DNA of 64,000 bases, from positions 124,001 to 188,000 of the forward strand of contig NZ_WOVL01000004.1 of assembly GCF_009737085.1 (NCBI RefSeq), in the 5' to 3' direction. Within the stretch, counting starts at the first letter, position 1. Each line of letters begins with the position of its first letter. Positions 39,375-47,778 of this stretch are shown here, one piece after another. The notes under the pieces were generated by a model. The model worked only from the letters and a program-made list of their open reading frames with translations. It did no database searches and had not been told where the DNA came from. This DNA is from Paenibacillus sp. NEAU-GSW1. GTDB taxonomy: Bacteria > Bacillota > Bacilli > Paenibacillales > Paenibacillaceae. The translations under genes were made by a program, and so were the position numbers.

Positions 39375-40298
39375 CTACTTTTTCATTTTCGGATCAAGTG
39401 CATCCCGAAGACCGTCGCCAAAAATATTGAAGCAAAGCATCGTCAAGCTGATAAGCACAGCAGGGAAAACCATCCGCCAAGGGAAAACCGTCATCGCCTT
39501 CAAAGCATCGTTAATCAATGTGCCCAGCGATGCTGCCGGCGCTTGAACGCCAAGGCCGAGGAAGCTCAGAAACGCTTCGGCAAAAATCGCGCTCGGCACC
39601 GTCATCGTAATCGTAACAATAATAGCCCCGATTGCGTTCGGCACAAGATGCTTGAACATAATGCGCACCGGACTTGCCCCAAGGGAACGGGCCGCGAGTA
39701 CGTATTCCTGGTTTTTCAGCTGCATAATTTGCCCGCGGACAATCCACGCCATATTAATCCAGCCGGTTATACTCAGAGCCAAAATAATCGTAAACATACT
39801 TGGCTCCATAACGACGATAAGCAAAATAACGACAAGCAAACTTGGAATGGAATATAAAATTTCGCAAATACGGTTCAGCACTTCGTCGACGCGGCCGCCG
39901 TAGTAGCCCATAATACCGCCGATAATGACGCCGACAACCAAATCGACAAGCGCGGCATAAATGCCGACCTGCAGCGAAATGCCCGCGCCCATCCACGTGC
40001 GCTCAAACATGTCGCGGCCAAGCGCGTCCGTTCCGAACCAATGCTCCGCAGAAGGCTTCTGATTGGTTGCCGACAAATCGTTTGTCGAGTAATCGTAAGG
40101 CGTCATCATCTGTCCAAAAATAGCCATAAGGACGATCAAAGCAAGGATGACAAGGCTGACCATCGCCATTTTGTTGGAACGAAGTCGGAACCAAGCATCC
40201 TTCCATGCCGAAATGCTTTCGCGAACGACCATTTCCGGCACTTTCTCTTCCTTCGTCAATTTCCTGAAATCATCTTTCGTCAACGTTTGTTCAGTCAT
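39375..40298 (-). CDS. oppC: Oligopeptide ABC transporter permease OppC
   Basis: Membrane permease with about six helices, 307 residues. The N-terminal OppC-type segment (DAWFRLRSNKMAMVSLVILA) and the EAA loop (EAFLSFLGLGVQAPAASLG) are typical. AAGGAGG sits about ten bases before the ATG, within the end of oppB. Confidence 0.95.
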   Translation of the reverse strand: MTEQTLTKDDFRKLTKEEKVPEMVVRESISAWKDAWFRLRSNKMAMVSLVILALIVLMAIFGQMMTPYDYSTNDLSATNQKPSAEHWFGTDALGRDMFERTWMGAGISLQVGIYAALVDLVVGVIIGGIMGYYGGRVDEVLNRICEILYSIPSLLVVILLIVVMEPSMFTIILALSITGWINMAWIVRGQIMQLKNQEYVLAARSLGASPVRIMFKHLVPNAIGAIIVTITMTVPSAIFAEAFLSFLGLGVQAPAASLGTLINDALKAMTVFPWRMVFPAVLISLTMLCFNIFGDGLRDALDPKMKK

Positions 40299-40305
40299 TG
40301 CCCGG

Positions 40306-41238
40306 TCAGCCTCCTTTCTTGCCGCTCAGTTTAATTCTCGGATCCACAAAGCCGTACGCAATATCGGTCACGAAACGCGCTAGCATCAGAATAACCGCAT
40401 AGAACAGCGTTACGCCCATAATGAGCGTATAGTCCCGATTGGTAATGCTGCCGACAAAATCTTTGCCCAAGCCGCCGATACCGAATATTTGCTCAATCAC
40501 GACCGAACCGGTAATAATATTGGCCGTCATTGGACCTACATACGTGACAACCGGCAAAATCGCGTTGCGCAAAGCGTGCCGCAAAAGAATGACACGGCCC
40601 GAAATCCCTTTTGCTCTAGCCGTCTTAATGTAATCGGCCGTTAGCACCTCCAGCATGCTGGACCGGGTTAAGCGGGCAATAAAGGCAGCCGGCAAGAAGG
40701 ACAATGCCAGTACCGGCAAAATAAAGTCAGTCGGATCATTCAGCCCGGCAACGCTGAACCAGCGCAGTTTGACGCCGAACACAAATTGCAAAATCGTAGC
40801 GATAACAAAGTTTGGAATCGACACCCCCAGCACCGCAATGAAGATAGTGAAGGAATCGAGAAATTTTCGATGATTAAGTGCAGCAATCAGGCCAAGCAGA
40901 ACGCCTGCAGCAACCGATACAATGATCGCAAATATGCCAAGCTGCAAGGAGTAAATGAAACCTCTTTGAATAACGTCAACAACCGACGTATATTGCTGCT
41001 TCATCGACAATCCAAGATCGAAGTGCAGCAAATTGTTCATGTAATGCAAATATTGAACGCCCAACGGGTCGTTTAAACCGTATTGCTCGTTAAGTCTCTC
41101 TTGAATGGCCGGAGGCACATTTTTTTCAGATTGGAACGGATTGCCCGGTATCGCTTTCATAAGAAAGAAAGTCGCGGATGCCAATACGAATATCGAAATA
41201 ATCATAAAAAGCAGTTTCTGAAGGACATAGCGAACCAC
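40306..41238 (-). CDS. oppB: Oligopeptide ABC transporter permease OppB
   Basis: Membrane permease with about six helices, 310 residues. The EAA-type loop is RSSMLEVLTADYIKTARAKG and the C-terminus FVDPRIKLSGKKGG is typical. The frame opens with a GTG inside the ribosome binding site; I prefer the GTG at VVRYVLQKLL, 11 bases after AAGGAGG, which gives the usual family N-terminus (MxRYVLxRLL). The ribosome binding site belongs to the repeated leader element. Confidence 0.94.
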   Translation of the reverse strand: MVRYVLQKLLFMIISIFVLASATFFLMKAIPGNPFQSEKNVPPAIQERLNEQYGLNDPLGVQYLHYMNNLLHFDLGLSMKQQYTSVVDVIQRGFIYSLQLGIFAIIVSVAAGVLLGLIAALNHRKFLDSFTIFIAVLGVSIPNFVIATILQFVFGVKLRWFSVAGLNDPTDFILPVLALSFLPAAFIARLTRSSMLEVLTADYIKTARAKGISGRVILLRHALRNAILPVVTYVGPMTANIITGSVVIEQIFGIGGLGKDFVGSITNRDYTLIMGVTLFYAVILMLARFVTDIAYGFVDPRIKLSGKKGG

Positions 41239-41252
41239 TCGTCGTGGCACCT

Positions 41253-41427
41253 CCTTACATCAGGATCTTTGATGACATCAGGATCTTTGAGCATGACATC
41301 AGGATCTTTGAGCATGACATCAGGATCTTTGAGCATGACATCAGGATCTTTGAGCAGAGCTCAAAATCACACCGCATCTCAAAATCACACCGCATCTCAA
41401 AATCACACCGCATCCCAAAGTCACTCA
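41253..41427 (-). repeat. Expanded hairpin/Shine-Dalgarno leader element, copy 3 (oppA-oppB gap)
   Basis: The ACATCAGGATCTTTGA half occurs five times with a period of 18 then 21 bases (41257, 41275, 41296, 41317, 41338). The opposite half (CTCAAAATCACACCGCAT) occurs four times with a period of 18. At the centre TTTGAGCAGAGCTCAAA joins them. The innermost unit next to oppB supplies its ribosome binding site. In RNA each half can pair with several partners. Confidence 0.9.
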
Positions 41428-41437
41428 GCTTTATTGT

Positions 41438-41474
41438 AAAAAGGGATATACGCAGTCAAAGCTGCATATATCCC
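41438..41474 (-). terminator. Terminator or attenuator between oppA and oppB
   Basis: On the minus strand GGGATATA pairs with TATATCCC (inner TGCAG/CTGCG), and TTTTT follows. It lies just after the oppA stop codon and probably makes oppA more abundant than the membrane subunits, a common arrangement for binding proteins. Confidence 0.75.
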
Positions 41475-41494
41475 GCAAACCATGGACGTGCTTC

Positions 41495-43165
41495 TTATTT
41501 CGCTTCTACAGCTCCGCGAGTATAGTCAATATCGCCCTTGTAATCGATGAAAATGCCTGTGAAGCCCGGCTTGATCATATACACGCTGCTGTAGTAGAAA
41601 ATCGGCATGATCGCACGAGTTTCGATCAGCATTTTCTCAGCTTCCGCCATAGCTTTCATACGCTCAGCTTGGTTATCTGTGCTGTATGCTTTGGCAACCA
41701 GCGCATCATAGTCAGCGTTCGCAAAGCCTGTGTTGTTATTTCCGCTCTTCGATGTGAACAGGTCGATAAACGTCATAGGGTCGTTATAGTCCGCTCCCCA
41801 GCCGCCGCGCGCCACTTGATAATTCAAGCGATTGCGGTTTTCGAGGAATACGCCCCATTCTTGGTTTTCAGTTGTAGCTGTAATGCCCAGGTTTTCTTTC
41901 CACATCGCAACGATCGCATCCGCTACACGTTGATGCTTTTCGTTCGTGTTGTAAGCCAGTTTTACTTCAGGCAATTGTTTCAAGCCCAGCTCAGCCAAGC
42001 CCTCAGCAAGCAGTTTTTTCGCTTGTTCGATATCCTCAGTGAAGTAATTTGCATCACTGAACTCTGTACGGAAATCTTCTTTTTCACCTTTGATGCCCGG
42101 CGGTACATAACCAAATGCAGGAGTTTCGCCGCCTTTTGCTACTTGCTCAGCGATATCTTTACGATTGATCGCCATCGAAAGCGCTTGGCGGATTTTCGCG
42201 TTGCTGAACACTTTGTCTTTGGTGTTGAACAGGTAGTAGTAAATGCTCGCTGTACCTTTTACTTTAAATTCATCCGGATTGCTTGCTTTCAGCGTGTCGA
42301 ACTGCTCCGTCGGAATAAGGCCAGTCGGCATGCCGGCATAATCCAATTGACCTGTTTGGTACATGCTCAGCTCTGTATTGGAGTCGTTAACCATTGTGAA
42401 ATGAACTTTCGTCAGTTTCACATCAGCTTTCGCATAGTAGTTTTCGTTAGGAACGAGCGTGATGGAAGTATTTTTCTTCCACTCGGACATTTTGAACGAA
42501 CCGTTTGTAACGATTGTTTTCACATCAGTTGCCCAAGCTTCGTTGTCTTTCACCGATTGGTGAACAGGGAAAAATACGGTAAACGACATCAGGCTCAGGA
42601 AGTATGGCGTCGGGGAGTTCAGCTGAACTTCAAGCGTATGCTCGTCGATCGCTTTTACGCCAACATCGTCGGCAGTAACGCCGTCTGTGCCTGTGTTATA
42701 TTTTTCTGCGTTTTTAATGTAGTACAACTGATATGCGTAAGCCGCAACAGTTGGTTTCAGGTTTGGATCCAATGCACGTTTCCAAGCAAATTCAAAATCA
42801 TTTGCTGTTACCGCGTCGCCATTGCTCCATTTCGCATCATCGCGAAGTGTAAACGTGTAAGTCAGGCCGTCATCGGAAATTTTCCATTCTTTCGCAATGC
42901 CCGGAACGTCATTTCCGTTCTCGTCTTTGCGAGTCAAGCCTTCATAGATACCGTTAAGTACAGTTGCAGATACTTGGTCTTGCGCTTGTGCAGGATCAAG
43001 AGACGGCGGCTCCGAAGCCAAGTTCATGCGGAACTCGCTTTTCGCTGTTGCAGCGCCTTCGCCGCCCGCGTTGTTGCCTGTTTCATTCTTCGGTGTACAG
43101 CCTACTGCAAGTATAGCCAGAACCAGAAACAGAGAAATAAGTGTAAATCCATACTTCTTCTTCAT
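41495..43165 (-). CDS. oppA: Oligopeptide-binding lipoprotein OppA
   Basis: Solute-binding protein (family 5) of the importer, 556 residues, anchored outside the membrane. The signal peptide ends in a lipobox (LAVGC, Cys23). SEPPSLDPAQAQDQVSATVL is the standard family opening and KWSNGDAVTANDFEFAWKRA the core motif. GGGGAGG lies six bases before the ATG. First gene of oppA-B-C-D-F. Peptide preference cannot be read. Confidence 0.95.
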   Translation of the reverse strand: MKKKYGFTLISLFLVLAILAVGCTPKNETGNNAGGEGAATAKSEFRMNLASEPPSLDPAQAQDQVSATVLNGIYEGLTRKDENGNDVPGIAKEWKISDDGLTYTFTLRDDAKWSNGDAVTANDFEFAWKRALDPNLKPTVAAYAYQLYYIKNAEKYNTGTDGVTADDVGVKAIDEHTLEVQLNSPTPYFLSLMSFTVFFPVHQSVKDNEAWATDVKTIVTNGSFKMSEWKKNTSITLVPNENYYAKADVKLTKVHFTMVNDSNTELSMYQTGQLDYAGMPTGLIPTEQFDTLKASNPDEFKVKGTASIYYYLFNTKDKVFSNAKIRQALSMAINRKDIAEQVAKGGETPAFGYVPPGIKGEKEDFRTEFSDANYFTEDIEQAKKLLAEGLAELGLKQLPEVKLAYNTNEKHQRVADAIVAMWKENLGITATTENQEWGVFLENRNRLNYQVARGGWGADYNDPMTFIDLFTSKSGNNNTGFANADYDALVAKAYSTDNQAERMKAMAEAEKMLIETRAIMPIFYYSSVYMIKPGFTGIFIDYKGDIDYTRGAVEAK

Positions 43166-43210
43166 GATAGACCTCCCCTGTTGTTCCTTACATTTTTGTG
43201 ATAATTTTAC

Positions 43211-43254
43211 ATTATAGTGCCAAGGAAATTTTAACCATCCTCAAAGATTGTCAA
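43211..43254 (-). promoter_or_regulatory. Candidate promoter region of the opp operon
   Basis: On the minus strand TTGACA is followed after 15 bases by TAAAAT, and a second -10-like TATAAT lies 11 bases further on. Neither pairing has ideal spacing. AT-rich sequence surrounds it. Confidence 0.4.
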
Positions 43255-43475
43255 TATTAATTAGAAATCTACAGGATAATTATCAATTCCAACGCCAAAA
43301 ACGTATTATTATCGCATGTTAAATACTTTTACACGAATATCAATATACAATACGATTTGGCGGACTGTCAATTACCATATCATACAATTGGTTCTGTATA
43401 CACAGAATGAAATTGTCATTCCAACGATTAGGTATAGGATGCTGCAACTGACCATTCTTAATACGCCGCGAGCGG

Positions 43476-43527
43476 AAAAAAGGGGTGTCCCGGACTCATC
43501 AACTGATGATTCCGGGACACCCCTTAA
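43476..43527 (-). terminator. Second strong hairpin downstream of glyA
   Basis: On the minus strand AAGGGGTGTCCCGGA pairs with TCCGGGACACCCCTT across a 16-base loop, and TTTTT follows. It stands about 40 bases behind the glyA terminator, with no gene between, so it may be a back-up terminator or the end of an unrecognised short RNA. Confidence 0.8.
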
Positions 43528-43556
43528 AGAGACGAATAACGATAACGTTATTATAT

Positions 43557-43600
43557 TAAAAAAAATGGCGGTGCAGAAGAGCATCCTGCAACGCCATTTG
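43557..43600 (-). terminator. Terminator of glyA
   Basis: On the minus strand AATGGCGTTGCAG pairs with CTGCACCGCCATT, and eight T residues follow. It lies 22 bases past the glyA stop codon. Confidence 0.88.
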
Positions 43601-43621
43601 TATTGCAATGATAAGCCTTAA

Positions 43622-44869
43622 CTAGTATTTCATCAAAGGATAGAGCGGATATTGAGCAGTCAGATCGCGAACGAGACCGCGCGCTTTTGTCAGCACCGCT
43701 TCATCTTCCGGATTTTTAAGCGTCATCGCGATAACTTCGCCAATTACTTTCATTGCTTTTTCGTCCATACCGCGGGAAGTAGCCGCTGGCGTACCAAGAC
43801 GAATGCCGCTTGTGATGAACGGGCTCGTAGGATCGAAAGGAATCGCGTTTTTGTTAGCTGTGATGCCGATGGAATCAAGCACATGCTCAGCCGCTTTGCC
43901 TGTAATGTTCAGGCTGCGCGTATCAACGAGCATCAAGTGGTTGTCTGTTCCGCCGGAAACGATGTTGATGCCTTCGCCGATCAAAGTTTCAGCAAGCACT
44001 TTTGCATTGTTGATTACTTGCTGCGCGTATTGTTTCCAGGAAGGCTGAAGCACTTCGCCGAAAGCGACTGCTTTCGCAGCGATAACGTGCATCAAAGGAC
44101 CGCCTTGAGAACCAGGGAATACAGCTTTATCGATAGCAGGAGCCCATTCTTTACGGCACAAGATCATGCCGCCGCGTGGTCCGCGAAGCGTTTTGTGCGT
44201 AGTTGTTGTAACAAAATGCGCGTGAGGAACTGGGCTTGGGTGCAGACCCGCAGCTACCAGACCTGCGATGTGCGCCATGTCCACCATGAACAATGCGCCT
44301 ACGTCTTGAGCGATTTTGCCGAGTTTTTCGAAGTCGATCGTACGCGGGTACGCGCTTGCGCCTGCAACGATCAGACGAGGGCGATGTTTGAAAGCCGCTT
44401 TGCGCACTTCTTCATAATCGATTGTGAATGTATCTTCGCTAACGCCGTAAGCAACGAAGTTGTACAGCAAGCCGGATGCGTTAACCGGGCTGCCGTGCGT
44501 CAAGTGGCCGCCGTGCGCCAGGTTCATGCCGAGAACCGTGTCGCCAGGTTTCAACACAGCAAGGTAAACTGCCATGTTCGCTTGCGCGCCGGAGTGAGGC
44601 TGAACGTTCGCATGCTCAGCGCCGAAAATTTCTTTCGCGCGATCGCGGGCGATATCTTCAACAACGTCAACGTGCTCACAGCCGCCGTAGAAACGTTTGC
44701 CTGGGTAGCCTTCCGCATATTTGTTCGTCAGTACGGAACCAAGCGCTTCGATAACCGCTTCGCTAACGATGTTCTCAGAAGCGATCAACTCAATGTTGTC
44801 GCGTTGGCGCTGCAGCTCAAGGCCCATTGCCTTCAAAACTTCTGGATCTTGTTTACGTAGATTTTCCAT
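43622..44869 (-). CDS. glyA: Serine hydroxymethyltransferase
   Basis: Interconverts serine and glycine with tetrahydrofolate, the main source of one-carbon units; 415 residues. The PLP lysine is Lys226 in [15 protein letters not shown], and Asp197 and His200 (MVDMAH) contact the cofactor. ENIVSEAV and [10 protein letters not shown] are also typical. AAGGAGG lies seven bases before the ATG. Confidence 0.98.
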   Translation of the reverse strand: MENLRKQDPEVLKAMGLELQRQRDNIELIASENIVSEAVIEALGSVLTNKYAEGYPGKRFYGGCEHVDVVEDIARDRAKEIFGAEHANVQPHSGAQANMAVYLAVLKPGDTVLGMNLAHGGHLTHGSPVNASGLLYNFVAYGVSEDTFTIDYEEVRKAAFKHRPRLIVAGASAYPRTIDFEKLGKIAQDVGALFMVDMAHIAGLVAAGLHPSPVPHAHFVTTTTHKTLRGPRGGMILCRKEWAPAIDKAVFPGSQGGPLMHVIAAKAVAFGEVLQPSWKQYAQQVINNAKVLAETLIGEGINIVSGGTDNHLMLVDTRSLNITGKAAEHVLDSIGITANKNAIPFDPTSPFITSGIRLGTPAATSRGMDEKAMKVIGEVIAMTLKNPEDEAVLTKARGLVRDLTAQYPLYPLMKY

Positions 44870-44965
44870 GATATTGCCTCCTTAGATTGTACGAAGCAGC
44901 TTGCCTCGTCATATTTTGCTAAAAGCATATGGTTATAACAAAATAACGCTTGTATTGCAGCCTGC

Positions 44966-45604
44966 TTAATCGCAGGTTCCCGGCGATTGCTCTATCGCCA
45001 GGCCGCCGCCGCCGGCTCCGCCTTCCGCCTCCAGCGAGTAAACGGCGCGAACGCCGCCTATCAGCTTCGGTCTTGCGAACGCCATCGTAACATGCGCTTC
45101 GCCGATCTTTCGAATCGACGGACGTACCGGAACGGCAACCCGCCGCAGGTGCATGCCAATAAACGTATCGCCAATATCAATGCCCCCGTGAGCCGAGACA
45201 GTCTCAACCAGGACTGCGTCTTGAAGATGCCGGAACGCATAAGCCGCCATTGATCCTCCCGCTTTCGGAACGGGTACGGCAGCGACGATCTCCAAGCTGT
45301 ACTTCTCGGCCGCTTCACGGTTAACGACCAGCGCCCGGTTCAAATGCTCGCAGCATTGGAACACCGGATAAAACCCAAGATCCCGGCGAGCCGCTTCTAC
45401 GCCGGCGAAAATTTGCGCGGCCGCTTCAACCGTTCCGGAAGTGCCGATTCGCTGCCCCAGCACTTCGCTTGTGCTGGTGCCAATTACGAGCAGCTGTCCC
45501 GGGGACAAGCTGCCCGCTGCGGCTAATTCCCGAACGATTCGCTCGACATCCGCCGCTATATTCTGGTTAGGATCATGTGCAACTGCTTGTATATTGTCGC
45601 TCAT
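44966..45604 (-). CDS. ywlG: YwlG family protein (TIGR01440, DUF436)
   Basis: A 212-residue cytoplasmic protein of unknown function. It shows the conserved blocks LLVIGTSTSEVLGQRIGTSG, FQCCEHLNRALVVN (with a Cys-Cys-Glu-His cluster) and HGGIDIGDTFIGMHL. The C-terminus is Gly-rich (EGGAGGGG). In Bacillus the gene also lies between rpiB and glyA. GGGG precedes the ATG. Confidence 0.88.
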   Translation of the reverse strand: MSDNIQAVAHDPNQNIAADVERIVRELAAAGSLSPGQLLVIGTSTSEVLGQRIGTSGTVEAAAQIFAGVEAARRDLGFYPVFQCCEHLNRALVVNREAAEKYSLEIVAAVPVPKAGGSMAAYAFRHLQDAVLVETVSAHGGIDIGDTFIGMHLRRVAVPVRPSIRKIGEAHVTMAFARPKLIGGVRAVYSLEAEGGAGGGGLAIEQSPGTCD

Positions 45605-45635
45605 TGATGATCGTCCCCTTCTAGTCCATCCTGTG

Positions 45636-46088
45636 TTAACGCGTGAATTGCTTTTCGATTTCCATCACTTTGTTTACGCGGCCAAGATGGCGCCCGCCGT
45701 TCGAGAATGGCGTATCCAGCCAAATGCGAACAATTTCCTGTGCAACGCCAGGTCCGACAATCCGCTCGCCCATTGCCAACACGTTCGTATCGTTATGTTC
45801 GCGTGTCGCTTGCGCCGAGAACATATCATGCACGAGCGCGCAACGGATGCCGGGCACTTTATTCGCCGCAATCGACATGCCGATGCCAGTTCCGCAAATG
45901 AGGATGCCGCGGTCCGCTTGGCCTTTCACAACACGATCGGCAACAGGGAGCGCGTAGTCTGGATAGTCAACCGATTGGCTGCAGTCGCAGCCGAGATCTT
46001 CGATCTCATGTCCGAGCGAGATAAGGTATGGAACAATTTCGTCTTTCAAACGGTAGCCCGCGTGATCCGCGCCGATTGCAATTTTCAT
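45636..46088 (-). CDS. rpiB: Ribose 5-phosphate isomerase B
   Basis: Interconverts ribose 5-phosphate and ribulose 5-phosphate in the pentose phosphate pathway; 150 residues. The N-terminal IGADHAGYRLKDEI, the Cys-containing GILICGTGIGMSIAANK and CDCSQSVDYPDYA match the RpiB/LacAB family. The ATG at MKIAIGADH has AGGAGG nine bases upstream; the frame opens 11 codons earlier. Confidence 0.94.
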   Translation of the reverse strand: MKIAIGADHAGYRLKDEIVPYLISLGHEIEDLGCDCSQSVDYPDYALPVADRVVKGQADRGILICGTGIGMSIAANKVPGIRCALVHDMFSAQATREHNDTNVLAMGERIVGPGVAQEIVRIWLDTPFSNGGRHLGRVNKVMEIEKQFTR

Positions 46089-46163
46089 AATGGATAGCCT
46101 CCTGAAATGTGTTGCGGCCATATAGCCCTGTCATTTTCGTGTTCTTCCCGAGCATACGGTCTT

Positions 46164-46169
46164 ATTATA
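46164..46169 (-). promoter_or_regulatory. Possible -10 box upstream of rpiB
   Basis: A perfect TATAAT about 75 bases before rpiB on the minus strand, without a convincing -35. Apart from this and the ywlE terminator, the 317-base gap holds nothing I recognise. Confidence 0.3.
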
Positions 46170-46253
46170 CCCAAAGCAGAAACGGCTTGCTTTGTTTTGC
46201 GTTGAGAAATATGCGCAAGCCTTCGGCACCATTCGAATGCGGCCGAAAAGACG

Positions 46254-46292
46254 AAAAAAGAGCATGACATGCTCTTCAGCATGCTGCTCTTT
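46254..46292 (-). terminator. Terminator of ywlE
   Basis: On the minus strand AAAGAGCAGCATG and CATGTCATGCTCTTT pair around a short loop, and the stem runs into six T residues. Confidence 0.8.
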
Positions 46293-46405
46293 GCCCAGGC
46301 GACCGGCCGTATGTTCCGATGCTCCACCGTGGTTGCCCACTTCCGTCGCCAGTCACATCGGAAACCGTCTTTGTACCTTCATCATAGCCGAAACCTAACT
46401 GAAAA

Positions 46406-46996
46406 TCAATAATGTGTTTCGCTGTTTTTTAGCTTTTCCAGAAGCTTCTGCAGCCCGACTTCGATTTCATTCGCGCAGCTGCGATACATATCAAGCGTGC
46501 CGCCAAACGGATCGACAATATCCATGCTCGGAATGCGCGACTCCAGCTCAAGCAGCTTCGCCCGCTCTTCCGCTGTCAGCTTTTGCCCGAGCGCCTGCTT
46601 CAAATGCATCTCCGAATAGAGTCTCTCCAGCTCTTCGATATCGGCAACCGCCGACTCATTCTGATGCGCAAACTCCTTCAGCGTATGGGTTTTGTCGACT
46701 GCCTCGGGATACCATTGAAGCAGACCTCTTTTATGTCCGGAAGTCATCGTTAGAATCAGATCCGCCCAATCAACCGCCTCGCCGCTAATGGACCGTGATG
46801 CTCCGTGATGCTCAACGCGCTTCTCGCGAAGCGTCTGTGCGGCATGGCCAGAAATCGCCAATCCGTCAATCGTGGAGACTCCGGCTGAACGAACCTCGAT
46901 CCGTAAACCTTCGCGCTGCGCCATATCTTTCAGCATCGCTTCAGCCATTGGCGAACGGCAAGTATTGCCGGTACATACGAACAAGATGCGAGTCAA
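46406..46996 (-). CDS. ywlE: Low-molecular-weight protein arginine phosphatase (YwlE-like)
   Basis: Reverses the arginine phosphorylation made by McsB kinase. The P-loop is FVCTGNTCRSPMAE; Cys8 is the nucleophile, and Thr12 is the residue that marks arginine over tyrosine specificity. VDPFGG supplies the general acid aspartate. At 196 residues it is longer than the usual 150; the extra part is a charged helical insertion (LKQALGQKLTAEERAKL). The start is TTG with GAGGGGG upstream. Confidence 0.9.
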   Translation of the reverse strand: MTRILFVCTGNTCRSPMAEAMLKDMAQREGLRIEVRSAGVSTIDGLAISGHAAQTLREKRVEHHGASRSISGEAVDWADLILTMTSGHKRGLLQWYPEAVDKTHTLKEFAHQNESAVADIEELERLYSEMHLKQALGQKLTAEERAKLLELESRIPSMDIVDPFGGTLDMYRSCANEIEVGLQKLLEKLKNSETHY

Positions 46997-47108
46997 GCTG
47001 CATCCCCCTCTCTATTGGTGAGCACGATCATTTTCAACATAGCTCTATTTTATCATATCTCTGAAAGGTTAAGTTAACAGGACAAAATTAGCATTTTACG
47101 CCCGCTGC

Positions 47109-47669
47109 TTACAAAATAAACAGAACGCCAAACACAAAAAGAATGGCCCCTCCGAACGCTTCGCCGTAACCGCCAAGGTTGCGGCTCACTTTGCGGCCCA
47201 GCATCAGCCCCATGCTCGACATCAGCCCGCCGAAAAAGCCGAACAATAAAATCGCCAGCAGTAAATCGGCCGCGAACATCCCGAGCGTCACGCCGACAGA
47301 AAAAGAATCGATGCTTACGCTTAATGCAAAAACGATCGTGCCCCAGCCGGAGCGATAATCGAACGCGCGCACCTCGTCCCCCTTGAGCGAATTATAAATC
47401 ATATGCCCGCCAAGCAGCACAAGCAGCACGCCGGCTGCAGTCGTCGCCACATGGCCAAGCAGATCGCTTACAAATTGACCGGCAAAGATGCCTCCGAGAG
47501 GCATAATAATATGAAACAGCGCAATAATGCCGCTTAGCCGCAAAATATCGCGCAGCCTGATTCCTTTCAATCCAATGCCGATGCCGAGCGAAAAAGCATC
47601 CATGCCGAGCGCCATCGCCATAATAAGCAGCGTCGCAAACTGACCGGCGTGCAATGCGGCGTTATCCAC
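47109..47669 (-). CDS. mntP: Manganese efflux pump MntP
   Basis: Six-helix membrane exporter of Mn2+, 186 residues. Conserved acidic residues lie in MALGMDAFSLGIGIG and ALSVSIDSFSVGVTLG, repeated in the two halves. I chose the GTG at VDNAALHAGQFATLL, eight bases after GGGAGG, which gives family length; the open frame extends 29 codons upstream without a ribosome binding site. In B. subtilis the homologue is ywlD at the same place. Mn-riboswitch (yybP-ykoY) hallmarks were not seen upstream. Confidence 0.9.
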   Translation of the reverse strand: MDNAALHAGQFATLLIMAMALGMDAFSLGIGIGLKGIRLRDILRLSGIIALFHIIMPLGGIFAGQFVSDLLGHVATTAAGVLLVLLGGHMIYNSLKGDEVRAFDYRSGWGTIVFALSVSIDSFSVGVTLGMFAADLLLAILLFGFFGGLMSSMGLMLGRKVSRNLGGYGEAFGGAILFVFGVLFIL

Positions 47670-47778
47670 GTCTCTCGCCTCCCTGTCCATCCATTCTTTA
47701 CCCAACATATGCGGGCAGGCGGACAAACATACAAAGAGGTTGAAGCCGTTGGACAAAACGCGTAAAAAAACAATGCGG

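Noticed and set aside
41264..41420. Insertion-sequence remnant or tandem direct-repeat coding region between oppA and oppB
   Set aside because: The repeats are expansions of a leader hairpin found elsewhere; no transposase fragment and no plausible coding function.
43372..43608. A 78-codon minus-strand frame downstream of glyA
   Set aside because: It runs through both terminators, has no ribosome binding site, and its hydrophobic stretch is compositional.
44870..44965. Riboswitch before glyA
   Set aside because: The leader is under 100 bases and shows no glycine, purine, THF or T-box hallmarks.
47670..47756. Longer N-terminus for MntP (29 extra residues)
   Set aside because: No ribosome binding site for the upstream codon; a GTG with GGGAGG at proper distance gives the family length.
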